This document shows, piece by piece, positions 1 to 12,625 of a stretch of DNA of 64,000 nucleotides. Source of the stretch: Ilyonectria destructans (taxonomy: Eukaryota > Ascomycota > Sordariomycetes > Hypocreales > Nectriaceae); assembly GCA_020740775.1 (NCBI GenBank), contig JAHEWK010000003.1, positions 1,736,001 to 1,800,000 of the forward strand, read 5' to 3'. Both the position numbers and the translations under genes were made by a program. Position 1 is the stretch's first letter, and every line of letters starts with the position of its first letter. The notes under the pieces were generated by a model. That model did not search any database, was not told the origin of the DNA, and saw only the letters and a list, made by a program, of their open reading frames with translations.

Positions 1-399
1 CTTGTATCCGCACAAGGTTCCGCCAAAGTCACACTCTCCTAGGCGAATATTACTCATGCAGCGCATCCCCGCGACAAACTGAGCTTTTCTCAGTTCCTCG
101 GGATCCGCGCACCGTATAGTGGTAATAAAATCGATGAGTTCTTCAGCTTTTGGCGAGTGGCTGCAGGCATCAAGGCTCCACTTCTGGAAGAATTCACACC
201 ATTTCTGGTATGCATTTGGGTGCACAGTCCCCATCCACAAATTCTCGATCTCTTCCTTCATGAGAAGATCACAAGAATCACTATCCTTTATTTTCTCTCG
301 AAAATCAGCGTAGCCGCCATACCTGAACCATTGGTAGAACTCTGCCTCCAGGATAGTCCACTCACGGCGAGCCTCCGAGACTTCAGGTACATAATGCAT
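1..399 (-). CDS. Unknown protein, 5' part only (cut by window edge)
   Basis: On the minus strand a frame is open from the window edge without a stop for more than 130 codons. The first ATG is at 399, giving a start MHYVPEVSEARREW. The encoded stretch is rich in Trp, Phe, Tyr and Cys and looks like a real protein, but I recognise no domain. The same frame stays open upstream to 525, and a pyrimidine-rich cag at 458-466 (read on the minus strand) could be an intron acceptor, so the true N-terminus may lie in another exon. The C-terminal part is outside the window. Confidence 0.5.
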   Translation of the reverse strand, partial: MHYVPEVSEARREWTILEAEFYQWFRYGGYADFREKIKDSDSCDLLMKEEIENLWMGTVHPNAYQKWCEFFQKWSLDACSHSPKAEELIDFITTIRCADPEELRKAQFVAGMRCMSNIRLGECDFGGTLCGYK

Positions 400-3300
400 A
401 GCTTTGGGTGTGCGCACTAGCGTTGCGGATTGATGGAGTGGGTCGAACTGGGTGTATCTGAAAGATGAATAATATTGGAGGAATTTTAAGGAAACATTGA
501 TGACGAGTGCGCGACGCCGTTCGCTTTATAGTTTACCAACGGTTGAAGAGCTCACAAAATACTGCCTCTGTTTTACCAATTATTTCCATGAAATAGTTGA
601 ACACTGCTCATCTATTCCAAATGTTCAGAAAATCAGGCAATCTGTCTGTGGTGATCTTGTCGACGTTCTGTCGTCAACCACTCATGAAAGTGACCGAAAG
701 GTGATCCAAAAGCGACTCAAAAATATCGAATTCACCTTTGTTTGCACACACAAGACGTATTCAAGGGCTAAGCGACGAGAAAAAACTTATTCGGGGCTAG
801 ATTACACGTTCCCAAAGAAGTGTCTATGCTGGGTTCATAAAACACTTGTTCACCTCTGCGTGTCCCGTGAATACTCAGCAAGATACAATAGTAACCTTTG
901 TATTCATTGTAGGTCTTTGTTGTGATTGTTCCCACGCATATAAATTTTGGTACTCACGAGCCGCCGAGAAATGCCACAGACGCCGGTCGAGAGGAAGAAT
1001 AAATCGTTCTCAATTATCCTTTCATTGCGATACATGATCAAATTCACTGACCATCTCGAAAACAAGCACATTTTATAATATCAGACCTTTCTGTGCTTTC
1101 ATTGTTCTACTTGAAATATCGTCCTTTGTCCACACACAGAAATACACTCGAGAAGACTCTTGTTTCAATATGAACAAAGGGAAATTGAAATCCATTGATT
1201 AGATAAGCGACGACAGCGGCGAGTGAATAGAGTTTTCACATGAGCTCTCTAGAATGCTACAGAGCATATCTTAGGCAGGTAATACTGACCTTGGAATTCG
1301 GCAGGATATTTGGTGATTATCGAGGGCAATTTGGTTGGCAGGACTCATCCTCATTAAATGTGTTGTATGTCCTTTGGTTCAGCGAACTAATTAATCATGA
1401 GCCCGTAAGTCCTTTGAGTGAGGGAAATCTGGCGTTAGAGATTTCCTATAATCAAGACAGCGACCCAGAGACCGTGGGAGAGTTTAAGCGCGTTGGGTCA
1501 CCGTTCCTACTTTGGACATGATTATCCCTCGCTTCCCAGACAATCGATGACATCCACAAAGGTGGTACTTATCAGGTTGGTTCTAGTGACGAGTTAGTAG
1601 CACAGTGTGTCCGCGTCGTAGCTTCGCTATGCGCAATTGACTAGAGCGGTACCGACTGGCGCTTTGGAGAATCGGATTTCACACCCTTCAGCTGAAAGAG
1701 ACGACGGTACCACTTTTTGGGAGTAATTCAACCCATACTAGAAAAGAAACAATAAAGTTCGAAGAAGACCTCTGGCCCCGTTCGTGTCGAGTACTTATCG
1801 CTGCGCCTCAAATCGTAGGTATGGACCCACACAACCAATGAACGTACCTCTGTTTTACCAGCCACAAATGGGTCACGATTTTCCACGGACTATACAAATA
1901 CGAGTTCGATTATGCATAGTCGACGTACTGCTCTGGTTTAATCCTACGCGGAACCCTATTCATGTTCCGTGTGTAATCGTAATCCAGTTTATGCATAATG
2001 TAGCAACCGTCTGTGTAGATTGCAATACGGAGTGAGTATTAGAAGTTCGACTGAGAAGATTAGGATTCATACAAGAATCATGCAGACCCAGCCGATTAAA
2101 GTCGTCGCAATTGAGGCTAACAGCGAATCGGACATAACTACAAGCCGGAAATTCAATCCTTCGCCATTATTCAAGACACCGTCGGCCGGGCGGTTGCATG
2201 ATCGGCCCGTCTTGGCGCGATAACAGCGGCGGCACAGCCGTACCAAGCCGGAGGCGAAACCTTTGGATAGGGGCATGCGCCGGAAAAGGCTCAATCCAGG
2301 CCACCAGGACCAACCAGGATCAACCAGGCTGGGAAATGGGGTGAACACGAAAAGTTCCATGGCCCTCACAGCACCCCGAGGGCGTGGCCAGTCCATTGGC
2401 CGAGGCGGTAGCTTCGTGGTCTGAGAAAACGGCTTGAAGCTGGGACGAGCTGGCCGCAACCACAGGGATTGCGACTATAACAGCGATAGGTTCAGCCATG
2501 AGGTCGAGCCTCGGGTCGAAGAGGATGACGACGACAGCGCACTGCCGCGACACTAGTCAATACGACAATGCCGCCTTGGCATATCAGCGCGCCGAGCGTC
2601 AGCGTGTAGCAAATTAATCGATTATTCATCATCCGAACTGCCAAGTTGACGGCCTGACTCATTTCTAGACCTCAGCCAAACAGGCAGCTTCCACCGTATT
2701 CTCACGCTGATAATGCATAGCAGAGCCTCTTTATTTAATCAACAATACTACCCACAGCCTTGTCGCTAAATACAGTTTCGTACTTTTGAATCTTATTTAC
2801 ACCGCCCGCGACGATCATTTAGGGTCCCGTAACCTTGAATATAGATAGGACCCACGCAGCATCGCATGTGGGTTCTAGAACTTGAAATGGATTTCTGCGA
2901 CGCTGCCGACCAACCAGCAGGTCCCCTTCGTAAACTCGGCTTTCCGGGTATGTGCGCGGAACAAAAAGCCCACGATACGAGCAACAAAAGCTCAGAAACG
3001 TAACCACTGTGGTGATCTCGAAACCGGTGACCCCCGTTCGGGTACCATCTTAGAAATATTAATTCCCGTCATACTAACTACTCATGCCCAGAAATATCGA
3101 CAGTGCTTCACCCTGTCCCCGGTTTCAAGTCGCTAGAGTTTGTACTTAACTTAGCGTATCTAGATGCTATCTCAAAACGGGCAAATTGTCGCAGTGATTT
3201 TAAAATAGTGGAGTTGGCTCCAGAGCCTCTAGAGACCACCTCTTTCAGCAGTGAAATGTTCCAAGTAGTGGAGGGAAACGTTCTGTCTACTCAATGGCTA

Positions 3301-3786
3301 GAGGGATCGAAATTTTAATGGGGAATAAAAAATCTCCGATGGATCAAGCTACCCAGCTGTTGCCTGCCGATCTCAGCCTTAGTGACCTGAGTGCCGATAC
3401 CTGGGTCTAGGCGCAGGTAGGACGATCCACATGCGGTGTACCCGGAACCTTGGCATGGTCATAAATGCCAAGTCATGGATTATCGCCGATGGTCTTGATT
3501 TGAGACTTGAGAGGATACTTCTCCTTGCACGGCGCTGGTTTTGAAGTGGCGGAGTTCGTATCCAGAGCGTCCAGGCGGGCCACGGTGCCCAGATTCTGAG
3601 GGACACCTCCTGAATTTAATCACACCCGAGCCTTTGCTACGGTAGCTTTCAACTGCCACGAAGGTATATGTATCTTGATATCTTTCTCTTTCACTTTCTT
3701 TTCAAACCATTAAAGCTATCAATTCTATCGAAGACCTTCTAAGCACTTCTAATCAACACAGCCGAACTGAGCCAGCATCCATCAAG
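400..3786. other. Gene-poor stretch, no supported gene
   Basis: About 3.4 kb holding only short open frames on both strands (longest 142 codons at 497-925) with no recognisable domain, no splice-joined extension and no conserved motif. The last 130 bases form the leader of the downstream synthetase gene: a pyrimidine-rich tract at about 3677-3705 followed by an A-rich ACACAGCC..CATCAAG context before the ATG. Confidence 0.5.
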
Positions 3787-6700
3787 ATGGATGAAAGACC
3801 TCTCATCCCAGATATGCCGGCTCTCATGCTCCAGCTCTATGACCTGGCTCCCTCGCAGATCCCAGAGAGTCCACAATTTCAGATGCTTCAAACGGCCGAG
3901 TTGGATAAGGTCCAGCTCTTAGCCTCAATTCCAGCAACCTCAGAGTCTTCATACCGGCCGTTACACTTCCTCTGTGTTCTCTTAACAGAAATTCATGGGC
4001 CATGGCCGACCTTTGATCTCATCAAGTGTCATACGCGACTTTTCAAAATCCTCCCAGAGGAAGCCAAGGCACGCCGCAATGTCGACTGGAGCTGGCTCGT
4101 TGACACCACCGACAAGCTTGTCAAGAAATCTTGCGCTCCATTTTCTCAGTTTATCGGCCGCGATGAGGGGCCCGCCCTTCGAGCAACAACCAGTGACTAC
4201 ATCACACATCGTGGACTGCATCGCTTTGTGTCCAACTTTCGGCTGCCAGTCATCCCTGGTCAGACGAAGCCGGTTGTTGGGATTGCTCTGCCCAACGGTC
4301 CCCTGTTAGCAGCAACTTGTATTGCCGTTACCAGTTACTATGTCGCAGCACCTATCAACCAAGCGACAGGTCCAGAGCAATTTCAAGCAGATATCCTTCA
4401 AGCCGGAGCCGATTTTATCCTGACCTCGGATGGTGACTACAAGAAACTTCAGCTAGGCTCTTGGACTACGGAGCGCAATATTCAGGTCTTCATCATAGAC
4501 TGGACTTCCGGCGACGACATCAGTATCCGGACTCTGACGGGAGGGCCTCTTCTAGATTTTGATGCGATGTCAACGGAACCTAACCAGGGAGACGACATCG
4601 GAATGATCCTATTCACCAGTGGCACATCGGGCACGAAAAAGGTGGTTCCACTGACAACGCACTCAATCATTGCGGGTATTGTGTTCGTCAAGGAGTCTTG
4701 GGGCCTGACCTCCAGCGACATCTGCCTTAATATGATGCCTCTGTATCATGTGTAAGTTGTTGGATAACCCGAATTTCGTTGCTCCAAAGCTCTAACTCTG
4801 TACGCAGTGGCGGCCTCGTTAGAAACATTTTTGCTCCTGTCTTCTCGGGCGGTTCAACGGTATGCTGTGCAGCCTTTGACCCGAACACTTTTTGGGATGT
4901 TGTTCAGGATATTCAACCAACTTGGTACTATGCCTCGCCATCGATGCATTCTCTGATCCTTGGTGAGGCAACCGGACGCCCCGAGGCATTAAAGAAGAGC
5001 CGTATTCGGCTGGCCTGTAATGCTGCCGGTGGTCTCCTACCATCACTAGCTTGTCGTTTACGAGACACATTCAACTGTGTTGTCCTTCCCAGCTACGGGA
5101 TGACAGAGTAAGTGCCCTTAGCTAGTGTTATATACTATTCCAGAACTAACATTTATCCAGATGCATGCCTATCTCCACCCCGCCTTTGAACTACCAGCTA
5201 GATCGAGAAGGCACTTCTGGAATCAGCACTGGGCCAGAGCTTGCTATTCTGGACGGGTCAGAGGCTGCAGCATCATCTGGAACAGTCGGACGAATCTGCG
5301 TGCGGGGTGAACCTGTTTTTCCTGGTTACCTGAAGCCAGACGGTACCTACGATAAGTCGCCCTTCAACAAAGACGGGTGGTTCGACACTGGCGACCTTGG
5401 ATATATGGATCCTGATGGGTATCTCTATGTCACCGGTCGCAGCAAGGAAGTCATCAATCGCGGAGGAGAATTGATCTCCCCTTTTGAGGTTGAGAATGCT
5501 ATTATCTCCGCCTCTCTATCTGATTCCCCTATCAGCGGACGAATCAGTCAAGCGCTTGTCTTCTCGGCCTGTCACGACATCTTACAGGAGGTAGTGGCAG
5601 TGGTATTGGTCTCTACAGCTAACCAGCCACGCGTAGACCTCAAGACCCTGCATGAGGCCTTAAGATCATCCTTGCAACAAGCAAAATGGCCCGTTTTGAT
5701 TACTTACATGGATGATCTTCCCAAGAAAAACAACAAGGTCCTTCGAATTCGACTTGGTCAAAGGCTGGGAATCCCCGATATTACGGACAAGATGCCATAC
5801 CTTAGCCGACATTTGGAAGCGGCATGTCCACCATGCGACACGGATCTTTCTGTCCCGATTAAGTCCTCCCCTTGCTCAGTCAACTACGAATACCTACGGT
5901 CCCAAATCGAAAAGATAGTCCCCGACACCGTCCAAGTTTATTGTCGACGAGATCCCCAAGGCGGTGGCGTTGAAGCTTTCTTGGCTCCAACAACCATCTC
6001 TGAAAAGCCAGTACAGGCTAGCGCGATCAAGGATCTCCAGCAGCAGCTGGGGCGGTCAATTGACAATTTCATGGTTCCTGGCCTGGGCCAGATTCACGCA
6101 ATGACCGCCCCATTTCCACGGGACACATACGGTAGCATCGATGAAGAGCAACTCCAAGAAGAACTCGACAAGCTCCTCCAAGCGTCAGTGCAGCAACTAG
6201 GGGTCTCTACCGAGGGATTAGTGACGAAGGCTTTTGCAGAAATCCTATCACGTCCACACGGAGATATTCCCAACAACGTCGACTTCTTTACCCTTGGTGG
6301 CGATTCTCTGCGCGCTGGGCGGCTGACGTCGGTTCTGCGTTCCCAATTCAACGTAAACATCCCAATCGGTCTGGTTTTCAACGACGGAACGGTTAAAGCC
6401 GTCGCATCCCACATTGACAAGATGACCGAGGCCGGCCCAATTGACAATGGTGATGGCAGAGACAACATCGTTGGGTGCTCCGAGACATACAGCTCTACCA
6501 ACCCAGTTCTCATGCTGGTGCAGTTGGTCCCACTTGCGTTTATCTATCCGCTTCGGCGGGCGCTCCAATGGACCATCTTCATCACGGCACTCGCGTACAG
6601 TGAATACCTACCCACCAACCACTCGATCCCAGGCAGGTTACTCAATCTGATAGCTTCTATCACATTGGCTGGTATCATTATCGAATTCATTGCACCCATC

Positions 6701-8968
6701 TTTGGAATTCTCTGCAAGTGGCTTATCATCGGCCGGCATCGTGAAGGCCTCTACCCGATGTGGGCTTTCTACCATACCCGATGGTGGCTAGTGCAGAAAA
6801 TTACGAGCATTTGCGGGCCAGGTGTTTTCGAAATCACCAATTCCACTCAGTGTCTCTACTACCGTCTTATGGGAGCTAAGATTGGTAAAAATGTGAGGCT
6901 TGGTGGAGCGGCTCTTGGGGAGTGGGATCTCTTGGAGATTGGAGATAACACTGACCTCAGCGAATGCATCTGCCGGCCTTTTGCAGTTGAAGGCAATACT
7001 ACGATGTATTTGGGACGGATTTCCATTGGAGAACATTGTTCAGTTGGCACAGCTTCTATCATTGCGCCAGGAACAACGATACCACCTAATACCTGCATTG
7101 GTCTCAATTCATCCAGCTGGGAGATGGAAGATGCGGACGAAGCGTACCGATCGTCGAGTTATATTGCGAAGCCACACTGGCTTCTAGTATGCTTATTCAC
7201 CTTACCTCTGCAGCTTTTTTCTGGATTCCTATCACTTGTGCCTTGGATGTGTGGCCTCCTCGGCATGGTAATACATGGGTCATCCGCCGGTCGATCTCCG
7301 ATTCTAAATGTCATCGACTGGTTCACACACCCACAGCGAATAGCATACCACTATCTTGCCCTCGTCTTGAAATGTTTTATTAGCCCGTTTATCATACTCG
7401 GCTTTACAATTCTGATCAAGGCGATTCTGGATATTGCATTCGGGAAGCTTGGACCTGGCTCAGCTGGGCAAGGCACTGTTGCCACCTGGAGGGCGCATCT
7501 TATTAACAGCCTCTGTCCTGTCGATCGGCTTCATGAAGTCACTGGTATGTTTGGGCAGCATTATGAGGCCACCTCAGCCGCCCTACGAATGCTGGGTGCC
7601 AAAATTGGCCAACGTGTGTACTGGCCTGGGACTGGACCTGTTATTGGTGACTACCATTTGCTAAACATTGGAGATGATGTTGTTTTCGGCTCCCGCACTC
7701 ATCTTGTTACGTCGGATATCATTGGCTCTGAGACCATCACGATTGGAGACCGGGCTATGATTGCTGATCGTGTTTGCCTTCTGCCTGGCGTCAAGATTGG
7801 AGACCGCGTTACTATGGGATCTGGTGCTTTAACAAAGAGAGGCAAGCAGTATCCAGCTAATGGGACCTACGTTGGGTCAAAGGGCGGTGATTCCGTGTGC
7901 CTATCCACTGGACGCCAATTGCAACAGCAGAAAGTCACCTCAAGGCCGATAAGCATGAAGCACATGAGCAGTTGCGATACCCTGACAGGAAAGAGTAAGG
8001 AAGCTGCCATGCCTACGCGTCTCCTCCACATCGACAGTCAAGCTACTCTCACTGGCGGAAGTGCCATTCCCGGGCAACACCGTCGTGCCACGACTAATAC
8101 CAGTGAGGACGGCATGACAGAGGAGAGCTCTGATACCGATGTCGATACCTCTACTGAGAACTCTTCACCATTTGGACGAGCTTTCTACTTGAAACAAGCT
8201 CCCTATTGGGTCTTAGGCCCGTTTACCATATTTTGTTACTCATCTTTCCTTACTCTTTTTACCTCCTTTTACTGGAATATCGCAAGCATCTCGTCGATTC
8301 AATTCATTAACGTTATCATTAAATTCCTCCCTTCTGGAACTGGCATTGGGCATGATATCTGGAGGCTCTTTGTACTTTCCTTTGGCGCCATTGCCGTCAT
8401 CACTACTGCTCAAGCGATACTCGCGCTCGCCATTGTGCTTGGTGCCAAGTGGGCCCTACTAGGCCACCGGAAGCCCGGGAATTACGATTGGGACAAGTCG
8501 TCGTATTGCCAGCGTTGGCAAGTCTTTCTTACCGTCGAGAAAATCCGCCGCAGATGCTATCAGGGTAACGGTATCCTTGGCCTACTCACCGGAACAAATT
8601 GGATTGTACTGTATTTCCGGGCAATGGGTAGTACTATTGGCAAGGATTGCGCTTTATTTGCAAATGGGACGCCGAGCTTGATGTTTACTGAGCCTGATCT
8701 GATAACCCTCGGAGATCGAGTTTCGATTGATGATGCTAGCGTTGTTGCGCACATCAATACCAGAGGGAGATTCGACTTGAATAGGCTAGAAATTGGCGAT
8801 AGGTGTGTGCTCAGAACGGGAAGCAGGCTTCTCAGTGGCGCAACCATGCAGAAAGATAGCTGCCTGCTCGAGCACACTCTTATCATGGGGGGCGACGTGG
8901 TGGAAGAGAATTCAACTATGCAGGGCTGGCCGGCAGAACCATTCTCAAGAAAGAGGGCGAATCTGTAA
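3787..8968 (+). CDS. Pls-type membrane NRPS (A-T-three LbH domains), candidate poly-lysine-type isopeptide synthetase
   Basis: Three exons, join(3787..4751, 4808..5107, 5161..8968), give 1690 residues. Adenylation domain at about 130-720 with A3-like FTSGTSGTKKVVPL, PLYHVGG (split by intron 1), SYGMTE (intron 2 within the E codon) and GWFDTGDLGYMDPDGYLYV; the A10-like motif is LPKKNNKVLRI. A carrier domain follows, with phosphopantetheine Ser804 in LGGDSLRAG. The rest, about 865-1690, alternates hydrophobic segments with three hexapeptide-repeat left-handed beta-helix domains (about 1000-1072, 1249-1319, 1598-1685). There is no classical condensation or thioesterase domain. This is the architecture of bacterial epsilon-poly-L-lysine synthetase and its fungal relatives, in which tandem membrane-tethered domains join amino acids by isopeptide bonds at a membrane. 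The substrate is inferred: the A-domain pocket cannot be read reliably by eye. It stands alone, with a nitrilase 2 kb downstream. A diamine or other amino acid product is possible. Confidence 0.88.
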
Positions 8969-10943
8969 GGCTACTTGTAGTGTTCAGGCAACACCTCTGG
9001 CGTTAAAAAGAACATCTCCTAGCTTTATTTCATTCGATAGCGTATACAGATATTTATGCACCATTCTTTGTTCTCACATTTCGGAAAAGACTCTCGCCCT
9101 GATACAGCGATGTAATCTTCCGCTCTTGCTCTTCTTTTAATTTTTCAGGCACATTGCAGAAAGTGACTGTGTTAGTGTGCAGACCAGGCCCGTGAGCAGA
9201 GAGCATTAAAGCCCTGAAACGCGAGTTCTTTGGTATATATCAAGCTTTCCTCAAACCTAAATCGATTCCGAGAATCGCATTAGAAGGCATTGACCCAGAA
9301 GGACCCTCGTCTAAGGTGGGCAGACAGACTTGTGTCACGCAATTTCACTCTGGGAATGGAGACCGAACAGGGTTGAGTGGATCTCCAAAACCTCGGACAA
9401 GCCGGGCAGATTCCTGGAGCCCCAGATCCCTGTGGATCCCTCATTTCCAGGGCGCCAACTGCAACGCCGCCTAGTTGGTACAGGGTAACTTAAGCGCCAT
9501 TTCATCGGCCATTGCAAGAACGAAGGACAGACGTAATGCGATTGGAAATTATGTGGTTAACTAGCTTCTAGTCTGCTGTAGCTGGATGACATCCAGATAC
9601 ACAGGAAAAATATATGGTAATGAGCACCTAATGCTTCACCAATTATTGATTGATGAGTGGGACCCAAGACACCCAGGCTATCACACACGCTAGGAGAGTT
9701 ACTAGATTTCTTGATATAACCAACTTGGTTTAGCTGCTGTAGTAAGGTTAATTGACAAACAAATGCTAAACCAGCTGAGAGTGCAATGTGACGAAGATAA
9801 TAGATAGTGACTGTAAGCTCTCCGCAAACTTTGCCTTTTAGAGCAGATTGACTCAAGCCCTTCCGCAATCCTTTTGCAAGCGGATTGATCCCAGCGCCAC
9901 CGAGTTGCCGTATTCCTACGGTTGTGATTTATGTACCAAAATCGCTGTCTATCCTCGGTGGTTACTCTCCTGCACAGTGCCAACGGCTTGAGAATACAGC
10001 TAAGTACGCTCTAGCAGCAAAATGACCAACCAGGAGACATGGAATTTGCATGCCGCGATTGCAGCTCGAATTTCAACGCTTTATTAGACGGATAGTCTCT
10101 TCACCGCTAGACAACAGAGGAGATCCAAGACTCACGCGCCAATATTGTGCTCCCATTGAGCCTCTAAAATCTAGAAAGAGATGTTGAGAGAGGCTTCCAC
10201 GACATGCTCCAAATTTTGATACCCCTCCTAACGCAGCCTGTCCCAAAAACTTCAGGGTTTGTTGGGAAGTTTGCGGATATGGAAAATAGCGTCCAGTAGA
10301 TGGATGAGCAAGTATTATGAAACAAACTACTGATGTAGATCCCGATTACTGAAAACTGGAGCCACAACAAGCATGTGGGTATAGAAATCGGTGATTTATC
10401 GGAGTCCGGAATTGTAGTCTTCGCTGCCTTGCCTCGCTTCTCCCGTCGGCTCCGGGAACATGTCGTGCAAGCACGACATAAAGTCATACGACTGAGTGGT
10501 TTTCGTTTGACGTCAATGCCGAGATCGAGCGAAGGGTTCGTATAGGAGGAGCCCCGGATTGCGGCGAATGCGGTGTCGGTGGGTGCGGCTGCGGCGAGTG
10601 CGGCATCCGCAACGGAACGCACCGACGTGCGGTGCGGCATGCGCCCAAATACGTAGGAAACTTGGTCTATCATGGGGTTTACATGGATAGATGCAGAAGG
10701 ATTACTACACAAATACGTAACTGAATGATATTTCATTTACTCTTGCATGAAGTGCCGAGGCAGAGGCGGCATTCGCGGTGACAGTGTCATCTTGACAAGT
10801 TGATCGAGGTATCCACTCTAAGCTAGCCAAGATATTAGAATTAGATATAAAACAAGTCAATTGCCCTTTCAGTTGAAGAATCACCAACAAATCATTCTAT
10901 CATCTCCATTCCAATCACAACTCCAATTCAAACTCCATTCAAA
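8969..10943. other. Intergenic stretch, no supported gene
   Basis: No coding frame with recognisable content. It includes a short Gly/Cys-codon-rich low-complexity patch at about 10555-10620 (repeated tgcgg triplet pattern). The end is the nitrilase promoter, with a TATA-like agatataaaac at about 10844-10854 and a run of CAAT/TCC-rich leader sequence before the ATG. Confidence 0.5.
10843..10856 (+). promoter_or_regulatory. TATA-like box of the nitrilase gene
   Basis: The sequence tagatataaaacaa lies about 90 bases upstream of the nitrilase ATG at 10944. The leader between them is unusually pyrimidine/adenine rich and purine-stop poor, as is common in strongly expressed fungal genes. Confidence 0.45.
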
Positions 10944-12235
10944 ATGGTTGCCACGATCCGCCAGTACAAAGCTGCCTGCGTTCAGTCTGAGCCAGGATGG
11001 TTCAATCTCGAGAAGTCGGTCAAGAAGACCATCGCTCTCATTGAAGAGGCCGGCGAAAAGGATTGCAAGTTGATTGCTTTTCCTGAGCTTTGTAAGTTTT
11101 GCAATCTAATCCGATGTATTCCGGCATTTTTAACCAGATTTTAGGGATCCCGGGGTATGAAGCGCTGATAACACCTTTTTATGGACGATTCTAACTAGAC
11201 TCTAAAGATATCCCTACTGGCAATGGCGCGTCAACTACCAAGACTCTCTGCCTTTGCTCAAGGAGTACCACCAGAACAGTCTTCGACCCGACTCGGACGA
11301 AATGAGACGCATTCGTGCTGCAGCCAAGGCTGCTAAGATTTTCGTCTCCATCGGCTATTCGGAGATTGACGGACATACTCTCTACACGACCCAGGTTATC
11401 ATTGACCCCCGAGGCGAGGTCATCAACCACCGTCGCAAGATCAAGCCTACCCACGTTGAGAAGCTTGTCTTTGGTGAGGGTACTGGTGACACCCTTGACA
11501 GTGTCGTTGAGACTGAGATTGGTGCCCTCGGCCACCTTAACTGCTGGGAGAACGTAAGCAAACCGTCTCTAAATATCAGTCTAGCGTAACTAACCAGAAC
11601 AGATGAACCCCTTCCTCAAGGCCCATGCTTGCACCCAGCATGAGGAGATTCACGTCGCCGCTTGGCCTGTGTACCCCCCTGCATCCAGTCTTAAGTACCC
11701 GGACCCCTACACCAACATCTCCGAGGTTCAGTCGGACCTAGTCACACCCGCCTATGCCTACGAGACTGGCACGTGGACTCTTGCGCCCACCCAGGTTGTC
11801 ACTCGCGAAGGCGCACGCCTGAACCTCCCCAAGCGCCTCCAGGATGATGAGGCTGCTGTCGACGCCGAGGCCGCCGTCATCGGCAATGGCTTCGCTCGCA
11901 TCTACCGCCCCGATGGCTTCCGTGCCGTTGAGGACCCTGCTAAGACGTTCGATGGCATCTTCATCGTCGACGTTGACCTTGATGAGAACCTCCTTACTAA
12001 GCGACTCGCTGATTTTGTATGTTTCTCCCACCTTTAGTTCCTGAGGATGTGCTTGTGCTGATAGATATTATGGAAACAGGGCGGTCACTACATGCGCCCT
12101 GATCTCATTCGCTTGCTGGTGGACAAGACCCCGAAGCATTATGTGGTGGATGCCAACTCTACTGACCCCAAAACCTTCACCAGCACCATGGAGCGACTCG
12201 GCCTTACCAAGCCTCTCCCGGCCGCGGACGAATAA
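10944..12235 (+). CDS. Nitrilase / cyanide hydratase family enzyme
   Basis: Five exons, join(10944..11091, 11145..11154, 11208..11553, 11603..12016, 12080..12235), give 357 residues, the usual family length. The carbon-nitrogen hydrolase triad is visible: Glu48 in AFPEL, Lys130 in [11 protein letters not shown] and Cys165 in [13 protein letters not shown]. Exon 2 is only 10 bases and supplies the W-I-P-G part of the conserved FPELWIPGYPYW motif; without it the motif and the frame are lost. All introns are 49-63 bases with GT..AG ends and CTAAC-like branch sites. Fungal relatives convert nitriles to acids and ammonia, or cyanide to formamide; the LNCWEN and WP-YPP context fits the fungal cyanide hydratase/nitrilase group, but the substrate cannot be decided from sequence. 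The protein ends soon after the conserved GGHYMRPDL segment. Confidence 0.93.
11145..11154 (+). other. 10-base microexon of the nitrilase gene
   Basis: Exon 2 is ggatcccggg, flanked by ..ttttag on the left and gtatga on the right; both flanking introns are 53 bases. It joins the T ending exon 1 and the A starting exon 3 to encode W-I-P-G, exactly the residues expected in nitrilases. Confidence 0.88.
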
Positions 12236-12625
12236 TTCTGCAACTAAAATTTCCATACCGGGAGCGACTAGGAACTTACTGCATCTAGATAGCTATCTCA
12301 GGGCTGGCAGAGACTTTAGTCTCCGATGATCCTCGCACCTCTGTTCAATTCAATCATCAATCTTCAGACTCAATTTGTGCATCAAGTGGACTTGCGTGAC
12401 TGCCATACGCATCAAACGTACTCGCTTAATCACTTACTTTGCGGAGTACAAAGTCTTAGATACTTGTAATTGCTTTCCCTTTATATCACATCCTGTCTAC
12501 TCTTTCATGAAGTCATCCATCAGACCCATGGAAGCAAAGCCCAACGTCTGGAAAGCCTCGATCTATAAATTAGACCGAATATGCTATCTATGACAGCCAT
12601 TGCACTGGAGCCGTCCTCTCGTGTA
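12236..12625. other. Convergent intergenic spacer
   Basis: Lies between the 3' ends of the nitrilase gene and the minus-strand F-box-like gene. I see no gene and no marked repeat, only 3' untranslated-type sequence. Confidence 0.5.

Noticed and set aside
497..925. 142-codon plus-strand frame
   Set aside because: Starts with two ATGs, but the residues show no domain, no splice-linked exon follows, and it lies next to an unknown minus-strand gene.
2067..2459. 130-codon minus-strand frame
   Set aside because: Pro/Ser/Arg-rich and without any motif; typical of chance frames in GC-richer DNA.
10164..10736. 190-codon minus-strand frame
   Set aside because: Ala/Thr/Ser-rich composition comes from a low-complexity tgcgg patch; no motif or promoter, and it reads away from any context.
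3787..12235. Biosynthetic gene cluster joining the Pls-like synthetase and the nitrilase
   Set aside because: Only two enzymes with 2 kb between them, with no shared promoter, transporter or regulator nearby; proximity alone is not enough.
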